Origin: Mucilaginibacter_A sp965201005
GTDB lineage: Bacteria; Bacteroidota; Bacteroidia; Sphingobacteriales; Sphingobacteriaceae
Direction: 5' to 3'
DNA length: 64,000 nt
Assembly: GCF_965201005.1 (NCBI RefSeq)
Contig: NZ_OZ241747.1
Location: 434,001-498,000, forward strand
Both the position numbers and the translations under genes were made by a program. Each line of letters starts with the position of its first letter. The first letter of the stretch is position 1. A model generated the notes under the pieces. That model searched no databases, was not told the DNA's origin, and saw nothing but the letters and a program-made list of their open reading frames with translations. Positions 34,977 to 44,054 of the stretch are shown here, piece after piece.

Positions 34977-35588
34977 ATGGCATTTGTATTACCGGCGTTA
35001 CCGTACGCCACCGATGCGTTAGAACCGCATATTGATAAAATGACGATGGAAATCCACCACGGAAAACACCATCAGGCTTACGTAACCAACCTGAACAAAG
35101 CACTGGAAGGAAAACCGGAAGCCAACAGCCCGATCGAGGACATCATCAAAAACATTTCCAAGTTTCCGCCTGCTGTGCGCAATAATGGCGGCGGCCACTA
35201 TAACCACACCATGTTTTGGACGATTTTATCGCCAAACGGCGGCGGCGAACCGACCGGGGAACTGGCAACGGCAATCAACTCGTCTTTCGGTTCTTTTGCT
35301 GATTTTAAAACCAAATTTGCAGAAGCCGGTGCAACCCGTTTTGGTTCCGGCTGGGCCTGGTTAACGGTTGGTGCCGATAAAAAACTGCAGGTTAGCTCTA
35401 CACCAAATCAGGACAATCCGTTGATGGATTTGGCTGAGGTGAAAGGCACGCCGATCCTGGGGATGGATGTTTGGGAACACGCTTACTATCTGAAATATCA
35501 GAACAGAAGGCCGGATTACATAGCCGCTTTCTGGAACGTAGTAAACTGGAACCACGTTGCCGAATTGTATAAAAAAGCAATGGCTTAA
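34977..35588 (+). CDS. Fe/Mn superoxide dismutase
   Basis: The start at 34977 (MAFVLPALPYATDALEPHID) gives 203 residues, the usual length; an upstream in-frame start at 34896 runs through the putative promoter. Metal ligands are visible: His in MEIHHGKHHQAYV, His in GGGHYNHTMFW, and Asp and His in MDVWEHAYYLKY. Iron and manganese types cannot be told apart with certainty here. The enzyme is cytoplasmic, as there is no signal peptide. The TAA stop (35586-35588) ends on the first base of a dispersed 12-mer (35588-35599). An OxyR gene lies two genes away. Confidence 0.95.
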   Translation: MAFVLPALPYATDALEPHIDKMTMEIHHGKHHQAYVTNLNKALEGKPEANSPIEDIIKNISKFPPAVRNNGGGHYNHTMFWTILSPNGGGEPTGELATAINSSFGSFADFKTKFAEAGATRFGSGWAWLTVGADKKLQVSSTPNQDNPLMDLAEVKGTPILGMDVWEHAYYLKYQNRRPDYIAAFWNVVNWNHVAELYKKAMA

Positions 35589-35615
35589 TACTTCTTTTAT
35601 CGCATAAAAATTAGT

Positions 35616-35652
35616 AAAACCGGCATGGATAAACATTCAGGCCGGTTTTTTA
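35616..35652 (+). terminator. Terminator after the superoxide dismutase gene
   Basis: AAAACCGGC (35616-35624) pairs with GCCGGTTTT (35641-35649) across a 16-base loop, followed by a T run. It ends just before the start of the next gene at 35664. Confidence 0.85.
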
Positions 35653-35663
35653 TTTTATAAATT

Positions 35664-36659
35664 ATGAAAGCAATCGTTTTGGAAGCTGCCGATAAGCCGC
35701 TTGTGTTAAAAGATGTTGAAAAACCGGTTTTAGGTTTTGGAGAAGTTTTGGTTGAGGTAAAAGCTGCCGCATTAAACCGGCGCGACTGGTGGATTACACA
35801 AGGAAAATATGCAGGCATTCAATATCCGTCGATTTTAGGTTCTGACGGAGCCGGGATTGTAGCCGAAGTAAGTGCAAATGTGAACCAAAGTTGGATTGGA
35901 AAAGAGGTAATTATCAATCCTTCAACCAATTGGGGCGATCATCCCGACTATCAGCAAAAAGATTTCAAGATTTTAGGTTTGCCCGAAAACGGCACTTTTG
36001 CCGAATTTGTAAAAATCGGTGCCGAATATCTTTACCCAAAACCCGCACATTTAACTTTTGAGCAGGCTGCGGCCATTCCGCTGGCCGGTTTAACCGCTTA
36101 CCGTGCTTTGTTTACCAAAGGAAAATTGGAAAAAGGCAACAAAGTTTTGATCGTTGGCGTAGGTGCCGGAACAGGTTCTTTTGCTTTACAATTTGCGGTA
36201 GCAGCTGGCTGTCAGGTATTTGTAACTTCCGGAACAAGTGAAAAAATTGAAAAAGCACGCGAACTCGGTGCTGCTGCCGGCGTAAACTACAAAGCGCAGG
36301 ATTGGGCCGAACAGTTAAAGCAATTGGCCGGGGGTTTTGATGTGGTTATCGATAGTGCTTTGGGCGATGGTTTTGCCAAACTACTGGATTTATGCAATCC
36401 CGGTGCGCGTATTGTTTTCTTCGGAGGAACGGCGGGCGGTTTACCGGCTTTGGATGCACGCAAACTATTTTGGAAACAGCTGCAGATTTTGGGAACCACC
36501 ATGGGCACTAAAGAAGATTTTGAGGCGATGCTGGATTTGATCAACGAACACAAAATTGTGCCGGTTGTAGATGAGGTTTTTCCATTGGCCGAAGCAGAAA
36601 AAGCCATCCGCAAAATGGATGATTCCGTCCAATTCGGCAAAATTGTGCTGCGCAGCTGA
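35664..36659 (+). CDS. MDR family zinc-independent oxidoreductase (quinone reductase-like)
   Basis: This 331-residue protein has an N-terminal GroES-like domain (VLVEVKAAALNRRDWWITQGKY), then a Rossmann domain with NADP loop VLIVGVGAGTGSFALQFA. The catalytic-zinc cysteine of alcohol dehydrogenases is replaced (NRRDWW), which points to the quinone oxidoreductase branch. Its substrate is unknown; detoxification of quinones or enals is plausible. It lies between superoxide dismutase and oxyR, so an oxidative-stress role is reasonable but inferred from context. Its TGA stop ends on the first base of a dispersed 12-mer (36659-36670). Confidence 0.88.
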   Translation: MKAIVLEAADKPLVLKDVEKPVLGFGEVLVEVKAAALNRRDWWITQGKYAGIQYPSILGSDGAGIVAEVSANVNQSWIGKEVIINPSTNWGDHPDYQQKDFKILGLPENGTFAEFVKIGAEYLYPKPAHLTFEQAAAIPLAGLTAYRALFTKGKLEKGNKVLIVGVGAGTGSFALQFAVAAGCQVFVTSGTSEKIEKARELGAAAGVNYKAQDWAEQLKQLAGGFDVVIDSALGDGFAKLLDLCNPGARIVFFGGTAGGLPALDARKLFWKQLQILGTTMGTKEDFEAMLDLINEHKIVPVVDEVFPLAEAEKAIRKMDDSVQFGKIVLRS

Positions 36660-36722
36660 TGCTGTTTTTATCGGTGTAAATTTGAGTTTGTTATGCAGGA
36701 ATTTGCCCGGCGAAACAAAGCC

Positions 36723-37658
36723 TTACTTTTCCACAACCTCTTTCTGCTTTTCGTCAAGCATTTTTTGAGGGATAAAAGCTAAGATTTCCTTTTGCAAAGC
36801 CCCGATCATTTTTCGTTTCAAAAAGCTTTTTTGCGTAACCAGACTAATTTCGCGGGCCGGTTCCGGAGATTGAAAGTAACGAACGCGTTTTAATTGTTCG
36901 GCGGTCAGATCTTCCAAAACCAGTTCGGGCAAAATAGTGGCACCGTTATTTTGGTCAACCATGCGTTTCAGCGTTTCTATGCTGCCGGTGTTGTACTCAA
37001 ATTGCTGCGAACTTTTGGTGCTGTTTTTACGCTGGCAAATGTTCAAAACCTGATCGCGCATGCAGTGGCCTTCGTTCAAAATCCAGGTTTCATCCAGGTC
37101 AATATCTTTTGGGACAATGCTTTTTTTATCGGCCAAAACACTGTTTTCGGAAACATAAGCTACAAAATTTTCATAAAAAAGCGGGATTTCGATCAGGTTG
37201 TTTTCATGCAAAGGCGTAGAAAGCAGGCCGCAATCCAGCAGGCCGGATTTGATTTGCCGGATAATTTCTTCCGTTGTTTTTTCCCAGACCACTAATTTTG
37301 CCAGCGGGTATTTCTCTACAAAACCATGGATGATTTTGGGCAGCAAATAAGGTGAAACCGTTGGGATGATGCCAATTTTCAATTCGCCGGAAAGCTCTTT
37401 TTTACGATCAACCACCAGTTCCCTTATTTTCTGGTTTTCGGTGAGAACGGTACGCGCCTGGGCAATAACTTTTTCGCCGATTTCGGTTGGCACGATGGGC
37501 TGCCTGCTGCGGTCAAACAGTTTCGCGTCCAGCATTTCCTCCAACTTCTGGATCTGCATACTCAGCGTTGGCTGCGTAACAAAACATTGCCTGGCGGCCA
37601 GCACAAAACTGCGGTGCGTATCTACGGCCACAATATATTCCAGTTGCACTAAAGTCAT
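36723..37658 (-). CDS. oxyR: LysR-type regulator OxyR
   Basis: The preferred start MTLVQLEYIVAVD (37658) omits two residues of the longer reading from 37664. An N-terminal winged helix (ARQCFVTQPTLSMQIQKLEEML) is followed by the substrate domain. The peroxide-sensing pair is conserved: the two cysteines in GHCMRDQVLNIC are spaced by eight residues, exactly as C199 and C208 of E. coli OxyR. It should sense hydrogen peroxide and activate antioxidant genes, perhaps including the neighbouring sod and oxidoreductase genes, which are convergent to it. A TATATTTG box on the minus strand (37676-37683) precedes the start by 17 bases. Confidence 0.93.
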   Translation of the reverse strand: MTLVQLEYIVAVDTHRSFVLAARQCFVTQPTLSMQIQKLEEMLDAKLFDRSRQPIVPTEIGEKVIAQARTVLTENQKIRELVVDRKKELSGELKIGIIPTVSPYLLPKIIHGFVEKYPLAKLVVWEKTTEEIIRQIKSGLLDCGLLSTPLHENNLIEIPLFYENFVAYVSENSVLADKKSIVPKDIDLDETWILNEGHCMRDQVLNICQRKNSTKSSQQFEYNTGSIETLKRMVDQNNGATILPELVLEDLTAEQLKRVRYFQSPEPAREISLVTQKSFLKRKMIGALQKEILAFIPQKMLDEKQKEVVEK

Positions 37659-37919
37659 TATCAATAAATTTTATGCAAATATAAATGCCCTTAGTTTTTA
37701 TCTATTGGTTTTTTAGAAGAAATAGCTTTTTAGTGCCTTTTAATTATTTTCAAATGCTTCTTTTAGGAGGTATTTTTTAACTGATAGGATTTTTAAAAGC
37801 AGTTTTTTGAAACCGATAACCTGATAAGTGGGTTATCTATCAAAAAAACCTGAATGTGGCGCGCAATAAACTAAACCGGCCACGCTTTGATAAACATTAA
37901 TCAAATCAATTGTACACGC

Positions 37920-38435
37920 ATGAAAAAATTAATCATTTTACTGTTTTTAACAGGGTTTTTTACATTTGATAAGGCAGCTGCACAAAACCCAGACCCGGAT
38001 ACTACGACACTGCATTTTATCATTCAGGCCAGTATTGGCAACCTGCAGGAAATCAGTGCGGGCAATTTAGCTGCTCAAAAAGCAAACCGGCCGGATGTAA
38101 AAGCCTTTGGGCAACGCATGGTTGCTGATCATACCAAAGCACAAACCGCACTGATGCAACTGGCCAAAGCCAAAGGTTATCAATTACCGGCCGCGGCTAC
38201 CGTTACTGTGCCGGAACCTATGCTGGTTAAAGCAAGCGGAAAAGATTTTGACCGTCTTTACGTACACATGATGGCACCCGGCCACCGAAAAGCGGTTTTG
38301 ATGTATCAAACGTATGCGGTAAACGGAAAAAACCCGGATGTGAAAAATTATGCGGCCCAAACTTTACCGGTCATCAAAAGCCACCTTAATACAATTACCG
38401 CAATTGATGAGCAGATAAAAGATCCTGCTAAATAA
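37920..38435 (+). CDS. DUF4142 exported protein
   Basis: The start at 37920 (MKKLIILLFLTGFFTFDKAAAQ) gives 171 residues with a good signal peptide; a longer start at 37887 only adds residues in front of it. The body is the DUF4142 ferritin-like four-helix bundle: LQEISAGNLAAQKANRPDVKAFGQRMVADHTKAQ, then DRLYVHMMAPGHRKAVLMYQTYA and the final HLNTITAIDEQI. DUF4142 proteins are found in the periplasm of many bacteria and their role is not known. A hairpin terminator follows. Confidence 0.9.
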   Translation: MKKLIILLFLTGFFTFDKAAAQNPDPDTTTLHFIIQASIGNLQEISAGNLAAQKANRPDVKAFGQRMVADHTKAQTALMQLAKAKGYQLPAAATVTVPEPMLVKASGKDFDRLYVHMMAPGHRKAVLMYQTYAVNGKNPDVKNYAAQTLPVIKSHLNTITAIDEQIKDPAK

Positions 38436-38460
38436 AAAGCCGATTAAGTTAAACCTTTTT

Positions 38461-38502
38461 AAAGCCGACCAGATTTATAAATCCGCTCGGCTTTAGTTTT
38501 AC
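38461..38502 (+). terminator. Terminator-like hairpin after the DUF4142 gene
   Basis: AAAGCCGA (38461-38468) pairs with TCGGCTTT (38487-38494). An inner GATTT / AAATC extends the stem, and AGTTTT follows. It is 25 bases past the stop. Confidence 0.7.
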
Positions 38503-38682
38503 AAAAAAAATTTTGGGTTGATTATGCCTCGTTAAAAATAAACCCCAATCAGGCGGAATTATACATTTGATACTGTTTTTACAAGGTATTTTTTGTGCTG
38601 CTGCAAAACGCGCTGTTAAGTTATTGCGGACATTGATAAAAACTGTCTTTCATCAAAAAAAACATACATCAGGATTAACCGC

Positions 38683-41325
38683 TTATTTTGCGGTGATAAA
38701 ATCCCGCAGATAACTGCATTCCTGCACAGCGGTTTTATAAAATTTGGTTTGCTTGTATTGGGTTAGTTCCTTGAAATAAGGATTTTGGCGCATCTGCCTG
38801 CTGTAATTTTTTTGTGCAACTTCATACGCCTGATAATCAGAAAGATAATCGGGCATTTGCTGCTGTTTTTGCTGGCATTTAGCAGCCATAAACGTACATT
38901 TTGCTTTAAAATCAGCATCGTTGCTTAGCGAGCGGGCTTTCAAATAATAACGCTTGGCGTTACTGGTTTGCACATAATCGGCATCGTAAGTATAAATAGG
39001 TTTTCGGGCGAAATCCGTTGACGACCAATCATAAGAAATCAGGTTCCAGCTGTTTCCATAGGTAGAAGTATTGTACAAACCCGTTGCATAGCGGTAATAA
39101 AGCTGTGGGTTTTCCGGTTCAGTTTTAAGCTGATTTTGCAATTCGGCCATCGCTTTTGCAAAATCAGCTTTGGTAAAACCCTGTTTGGCATTGGCAAAAG
39201 TTTTCGGGTAATCATTTAGCTGCGCCAGAAAAGGATCGCCGGTTTCTTCTTCCAAACTTCGGTTGCCGGCGGTTGTTTGTTTAGCAAAAGCAGTTGCTGC
39301 AGCGGCATAATTATGTTCACGCAAAAAAGCGGTTCCTAACAAATCATATAAATCATCAAAGTTAACTTCCTTTAAATCAGCGGTTAAAAATTGCAGCCAC
39401 TGGTTTTCAGGCGGATTTTGCTTCCATTTAACCAACTGCCTCAACTGGCCCGAACGCAAATAGTAATACCAAAAATCGGGCAAACCTTTACTTTGGCGAT
39501 AGCTGTAATTAAACTGCTCTGCCCCAAAAGATCCGCTTTTTAACAACGCCAGCGCGGCACGTGTACTGTCGCCCTGATGCAGGTAAGCCGGTGCCAGAAT
39601 ATGCAGGTAAAAATTGCGCGCGGTTGTGGTAAAACGGTTAATCCGTCCTTCATACCATTGATTGTCAATTGTTTCGGTTTGAGTAGATTTGGATTTGCCG
39701 TCCAGCCATTTCAGCGAAGGCAGCAATTCCGGCTCACTGATACTGTCTAATTGCTGTATTTTTTGTGCCGATAAAAGCAGCCTTACAATTTGCCGCTGAT
39801 CCTGCATTTTCAGGTTCAGCTTTTCATTTTCAGATGCTGCGATCGCTTTAAAACCATCGGCAGTTTTGTTTTGCATCCAGGCCAGATATGCCTTGGTGAG
39901 ATTGCCGATCCCGGCTTCCGGGTAAATATTTTCTGCCGAAAGCCGATCACAAAAAGTGCTTAGTTTTTGGATATAATTACTGTATTTGGCTTCATCAATT
40001 GCAGAAACAGACGTAAAAAAATCAGGTTTCAGTTCCGTGTTTTCTTTTTGTGCCGATGTTTTTTGCCTGGTAAAAAAAGCATAGGCCACCAATACGCCAC
40101 CGGCAATCAGCAAAAAAGAACTGCTGATTTGCCATACTGTTTTTACCGCCTTTTTTTTCAGGATAAACCCAAGCAACCCAACAAAAAACAAAACCGAACC
40201 GCCAAAAATAAGCCAGCCGAAATAAGGGTTACGAACCGTTTGCTGATCTGCATAAACCTTTTTTACAGGTTTATTTTTTGCTGCCGAATCGGTAATGTTG
40301 TTCAATCTTAAATTCAGATAATACGCTTCCAGTTTGTTCACTTCCCGCAAAAGTAATACGCCAACCATCGGCGATTTAGGTTGAAACTGATAAACTTTTT
40401 GCAGGTTTTCCAGCCCGATTTCCGGATTGCCAAAACCGTTTATCGCATAAATCACGGCTTTATCCTCATCGGTTTTGGCCAAAGGCAACACTTGTGCAAC
40501 CGAAACGCGGTTGTAAAAATAATCGCGGTAAGCCTGGTTGCGACGCTCGGGATAATCTGCAAAAACCCTGGAAAAATGATATGCCGATGTTACCGTATCG
40601 CCCAATTTGCGTTCTTCACCGGCTTTTAAAGCCAAAGCCCAGCCTTTTACATGGCTTTTTGATGCGTTTTTGCTGATGAAATGATCATAAACATCGCTGG
40701 CCTGCCGGTAATCAAACCCAAAATGAAACAGCCGCTGCGCCTGATAATAATACCGAAGTTTAAGAAAAGGGTCTGTTTCTGCCTGCGCAAAATTTAACGC
40801 TTTTGTGGCTGCCGTGCGTAAAGTCATGGTGTCCACCGGCGTGGGTTCCCACAAATGATAAGCAAAATTAGCGGCCGGTTCTACCGCTTTGGCAAACTGA
40901 TAATAGTGCAGCGCGCCTGTCTGGGCAACCACATTTTTTAAAAAAGTATTGCCCGATAAACTATCTGGCAAGCTGTTTTTATCAACCAAAAACTGTTGGT
41001 CAACTGCCTGATTACTGGCACTGTCCAAACCATACATTGCTTTTTGTACATCAGCAGGTTTTACGTTTTTGCCGAGGTATTGCGCCCATTCCGTTGCATT
41101 GATTTTGGCTTCGCTGGCTGGCTCGGCATCATCATACAAAAATTTGTACTCGGTAAAATAAAACGATTTATAACCCGGGTCTGGCTGTAAATTGTTGTGG
41201 AAGAAGGAAATATAATAATCATACGGATCAATTTCGCCGCCGCAAGCCAGATCAATGGCCACGTTGGCAAAAAAAGCGCAGCAAAAGCTAACGAAAAATG
41301 CGGCTGATATTTTCCAGTTCTTCAT
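38683..41325 (-). CDS. Large exported protein with TPR-like helices and a central membrane hairpin
   Basis: I do not recognise this 880-residue protein. It starts with a signal or anchor (WKISAAFFVSFCCAFFANVAI) followed by CGGEIDPYDYYISFFHNNL. Residues about 170-340 are helical and TPR-like (KLRYYYQAQRLFHFG, AYHFSRVFADYPERRNQAY). Two membrane segments sit at about 368-390 and 398-417. The remainder is again helical, with TPR-like periods (LYYRYATGLYNTSTYGNSW, KRYYLKARSLSNDADFKAKCTFMAAKCQQ). Its start overlaps the end of the upstream lipoprotein gene by 38 bases, so translation is probably coupled. It may be a scaffold of an envelope complex. Two near copies and one exact copy (40134-40145) of the dispersed word lie inside. 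Confidence 0.8.
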   Translation of the reverse strand: MKNWKISAAFFVSFCCAFFANVAIDLACGGEIDPYDYYISFFHNNLQPDPGYKSFYFTEYKFLYDDAEPASEAKINATEWAQYLGKNVKPADVQKAMYGLDSASNQAVDQQFLVDKNSLPDSLSGNTFLKNVVAQTGALHYYQFAKAVEPAANFAYHLWEPTPVDTMTLRTAATKALNFAQAETDPFLKLRYYYQAQRLFHFGFDYRQASDVYDHFISKNASKSHVKGWALALKAGEERKLGDTVTSAYHFSRVFADYPERRNQAYRDYFYNRVSVAQVLPLAKTDEDKAVIYAINGFGNPEIGLENLQKVYQFQPKSPMVGVLLLREVNKLEAYYLNLRLNNITDSAAKNKPVKKVYADQQTVRNPYFGWLIFGGSVLFFVGLLGFILKKKAVKTVWQISSSFLLIAGGVLVAYAFFTRQKTSAQKENTELKPDFFTSVSAIDEAKYSNYIQKLSTFCDRLSAENIYPEAGIGNLTKAYLAWMQNKTADGFKAIAASENEKLNLKMQDQRQIVRLLLSAQKIQQLDSISEPELLPSLKWLDGKSKSTQTETIDNQWYEGRINRFTTTARNFYLHILAPAYLHQGDSTRAALALLKSGSFGAEQFNYSYRQSKGLPDFWYYYLRSGQLRQLVKWKQNPPENQWLQFLTADLKEVNFDDLYDLLGTAFLREHNYAAAATAFAKQTTAGNRSLEEETGDPFLAQLNDYPKTFANAKQGFTKADFAKAMAELQNQLKTEPENPQLYYRYATGLYNTSTYGNSWNLISYDWSSTDFARKPIYTYDADYVQTSNAKRYYLKARSLSNDADFKAKCTFMAAKCQQKQQQMPDYLSDYQAYEVAQKNYSRQMRQNPYFKELTQYKQTKFYKTAVQECSYLRDFITAK

Positions 41326-42307
41326 AAGTATAGTTTTTTATTACCGATCCGTCTAAATCAAAAAAAAGCAGATTAAAAGGTCCGGGTTTCATTTTTCGGG
41401 ACAAATAATTGCTTGCCGCGCGTAAATCATCCGCAGTAACGTTTTCCCAGCGGATTTCATCGTTCTGCTTCAAACCCAAAGCTGGCAATGCTGTTTTTAG
41501 CACATAAAAATTAGTGTTTTTTTGCTGAAAGATACTTTTATTTTGAAGTAAACCATAATTAAGCCTTTTAGAAATCCCGGCATACTGCTGGTTGCGGAAA
41601 ACCACCGCCCAGCTAAAAAGCGGCAGGCCAATATCCGCAGGCAGCGGATAGGCGGTTAAATTATCACCTGCATATTTTTTCAGTTCGGTAACCTCTAAAA
41701 TAGAGTTTTGCCGACCGTACTTACGCAGGTTGCCCATGTTGTAGCACATCAGCATTACGCGGTTTGCGGGCGGAATGCCAGCCGATAACTGGTTTTTGAG
41801 CTGATGCAAACGCAGCGTAACCGATAAAACCTGGTCGGTTTTCAACTGCTTTTTAATATTTTTAAGCAGATAAAAATAGTTGTTGCGCGTGGTGGCCGTC
41901 CAATCGCAATCCAGCTGCAATTCTTCAAAGCTGTTTTTACCAGCCTGTTTTACTTTCCCGTTCACAAAATAAATGATCTGGTGCGAAAGCTTTTCTAATT
42001 GTGCTTTGTTTAGATTTCTGAGCGCATCGTTCACTACAAAAACAACCGGCACAATGGCCAAACTGTCCGGTAGTTTTTCCCTGAAAACAACCGGCGAAAC
42101 CGGAACCGGCAAACGGGTGTTTTCATCCAAATCCACATCCATAATGCGGACGTATAATTTGTGCGGTTGTAATTGATTGAGCAGTTTTTGTTCGGCAGGG
42201 TTCAACTTAAAACCGGTTTTCCAAAAGTAAAAACTGGTGTTGACCTGTCTCGGTGCCCGTTGGCAGCCCATCAGCAAAAACAAAAAAAACAGTAGGCGGC
42301 GGTGCAT
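41288..42307 (-). CDS. Lipoprotein with a predicted TIM-barrel hydrolase-like fold
   Basis: The start at 42307 (MHRRLLFFLFLLMGCQ) gives 339 residues with a lipobox (LLMGC). The longer start at 42352 exists because the ATG falls in a dispersed 12-mer (42341-42352). The body alternates strands and helices (LYVRIMDVDLDE, LAIVPVVFVVND, LQLDCDWTATTRNNYFYLLKNIKKQL, LSVTLRLHQL, RVMLMCYNMGNL, LPLFSWAVVF), as in a (beta/alpha)8 barrel. D-C-D in LQLDCDW and E/D near later strands could be catalytic. I do not know the family. It overlaps and is probably co-translated with the 880-residue protein gene. Confidence 0.75.
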   Translation of the reverse strand: MHRRLLFFLFLLMGCQRAPRQVNTSFYFWKTGFKLNPAEQKLLNQLQPHKLYVRIMDVDLDENTRLPVPVSPVVFREKLPDSLAIVPVVFVVNDALRNLNKAQLEKLSHQIIYFVNGKVKQAGKNSFEELQLDCDWTATTRNNYFYLLKNIKKQLKTDQVLSVTLRLHQLKNQLSAGIPPANRVMLMCYNMGNLRKYGRQNSILEVTELKKYAGDNLTAYPLPADIGLPLFSWAVVFRNQQYAGISKRLNYGLLQNKSIFQQKNTNFYVLKTALPALGLKQNDEIRWENVTADDLRAASNYLSRKMKPGPFNLLFFDLDGSVIKNYTYEELENISRIFR

Positions 42308-42371
42308 CGCTGCCAAATTAAACAATTGTTTTTTACCCTGTAAAAACAGCATTTGTAGTTAACAGGCAGCG

Positions 42372-43050
42372 TTATTTTGTGCTGGTTTCCGTTACGGCCA
42401 ATACTACGCTTGTTCTGGTTAAAGTTAGGTCAGGGTTGATGCCAACGGTCATTAAAAAATCACCGGTGTATAATTGTTTGGTGTTGATGGTTGAAGTGCT
42501 GCCCGGATATAAGTTAATTTCCTGAACCTGATACATTGAAGTTGGGTTTAAGCCTTTTAACCTTACCGGCCGCTGGCTTGCGGTAAGCAAAAACCTGTCG
42601 CCGGTTAAATAACTGAACACCAAGGCTTTCTTTTTATCGGGGGGATGAAAACTCCAGTGAAGCCATCGGGTTTTCGTGCGGATTGACCAAGCGGTACATA
42701 TCACCTTCAAAAATCAGGTTTTTTAAGGATTTATACGTAGCAACTGCATTTTGCGAAAACTTTAAATCCTTTTCGGATAATTTGTTCACTACAATAGCAT
42801 AGCCCATTTTGCCCATCATGGCCACGTCCGTCCGAAATTTCAAGGAAACTGAACTCCAGTCTGTAATATGGTTGCAACTGGCAATTACCGGATAAAAATA
42901 AGAGTATTCCCACTGGATATAAATGCGCTCCAGCGGGTTGGTGTTGTCGCTCGGCCAATATTTGGTAAAATATTGCAGGCTGCCATAATCTATCCGGCCG
43001 CCACTGCACAACATCATCGATACTTTTAGGTATTTAGGCTCGGATACCAC
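42372..43050 (-). pseudogene. C-terminal relic of a GH36 alpha-galactosidase, frameshifted
   Basis: Two overlapping minus-strand frames together read as the last ~225 residues of a GH36 alpha-galactosidase: LMLCSGG-type (here SMMLCSGGRIDYGSLQYFT), YWPSDNTNPLERIYIQWEYSYF, then the C-terminal beta domain (KALVFSYLTG ... YQVQEINLYPG). Upstream in frame is a stop (TAA), so the catalytic barrel is missing. The switch of frame falls at a run of six G on the plus strand (42639-42644); removing one base joins the frames as EFSSPDKKKAL. It is a non-functional fragment, unless the run is a sequencing error. Confidence 0.75.
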
Positions 43051-43139
43051 TTAAAACGCTGTTTACAGTATAATTTTTTGTGCCACGTTTCTTATTAATA
43101 GTTTTAGGGTAGATTTACGGCTTTCAACAAAACTGAAAA

Positions 43140-43808
43140 ATGAAAAAAAATTTCCTGCTTACCATGTTGTTTTTATCGGGTATTTTTTGGTGCCAAAGTG
43201 TTTTTGCGCAACAACAAGAACCGTATCATGATGAAATACAGGCTTTTAAAAAGCAGGACAGTTTAAAACCGCCGCCTAAAAACGGTATTGTTTTTATCGG
43301 CAGTTCTTCCCTGCGGAAATGGACGGACCTGGAAAAAACTTTTGCCGATTATCACGCCATTAACCGCGGTTTTGGCGGATCAACTTTAACAGATGCGATT
43401 TATTACGAGCATGATCTGGTAGATCCGTATCAGCCCAAACAGGTTGTGATCTACAGTGGCGAAAATGACATTGCTTACGGAAACGTAACGGCACAAATGG
43501 TTTTAAACCGGTTTAAAACATTGTTCAGGCTGATCCGAGATAAACAGCCGCTGCTGCCGGTTGCTTTCATTTCGATCAAACCAAGCCCAAGTCGTGCCCA
43601 GTTTCAACCGATTATGATCGAAGCCAATCAACTTATAAAAAACTTCCTGCAGAAGGAACGCAAAACGGTTTTTATTGATGTTTACAAAAAAATGCTGGAC
43701 GAGCAAGGCCAAATGCGGCCGGAATTGTTTGGGCCAGACATGCTGCACATGAACGCAATGGGCTACCAAATCTGGACTGATGCCATCCGGCCGCATCTTA
43801 TTAAATAA
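43140..43808 (+). CDS. Secreted SGNH/GDSL hydrolase
   Basis: This 222-residue protein has a signal peptide (KNFLLTMLFLSGIFWCQSVFAQ). The SGNH blocks are: serine in VFIGSSSLRKW, glycine in NRGFGGSTLTD, asparagine in IYSGENDIAYG, and the Asp/His pair in PDMLHMNAMGYQIW. Family members are esterases or deacetylases, often on carbohydrate. It lies next to the GH36 relic, which may hint at a former polysaccharide-use cluster. It is otherwise isolated. Confidence 0.9.
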   Translation: MKKNFLLTMLFLSGIFWCQSVFAQQQEPYHDEIQAFKKQDSLKPPPKNGIVFIGSSSLRKWTDLEKTFADYHAINRGFGGSTLTDAIYYEHDLVDPYQPKQVVIYSGENDIAYGNVTAQMVLNRFKTLFRLIRDKQPLLPVAFISIKPSPSRAQFQPIMIEANQLIKNFLQKERKTVFIDVYKKMLDEQGQMRPELFGPDMLHMNAMGYQIWTDAIRPHLIK

Positions 43809-43855
43809 ATTGTCAACAGTTTGTTTTCCTTAAATTTTAGCCGAAAAAACACCGG

Positions 43856-44016
43856 TAAAAACAGTATCGGCAACAGTTTTTTATTGCGGACTCAGCTTTT
43901 CCTAACCTGTAGCCACCCAAAAAAATCATGCTAAAAGAAGCATCGTTCTGAAAATCAAACCGGAGAAATTTAAGCTATATACAAACTGACCAGCTATTCC
44001 GCACATGCTGTTTTTA
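43856..44016. repeat. Cluster of three dispersed 12-mers
   Basis: Exact copies at 43856-43867 (+, ACAG form), 43932-43943 (+, GAAG form) and 44005-44016 (-, ACAG form) lie in the 246-base gap between the convergent SGNH hydrolase and DUF4270 genes. The outer two are inverted relative to each other. No terminator with a classic GC stem is seen here. Confidence 0.85.
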
Positions 44017-44054
44017 TCGGTATAAAATCAGGGATATGTGCGGATATAATTTTA

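Noticed and set aside
42308..42352. Upstream start of the TIM-barrel-like lipoprotein
   Set aside because: This ATG also lies in a dispersed 12-mer, and it would place 15 residues before a good lipoprotein signal.
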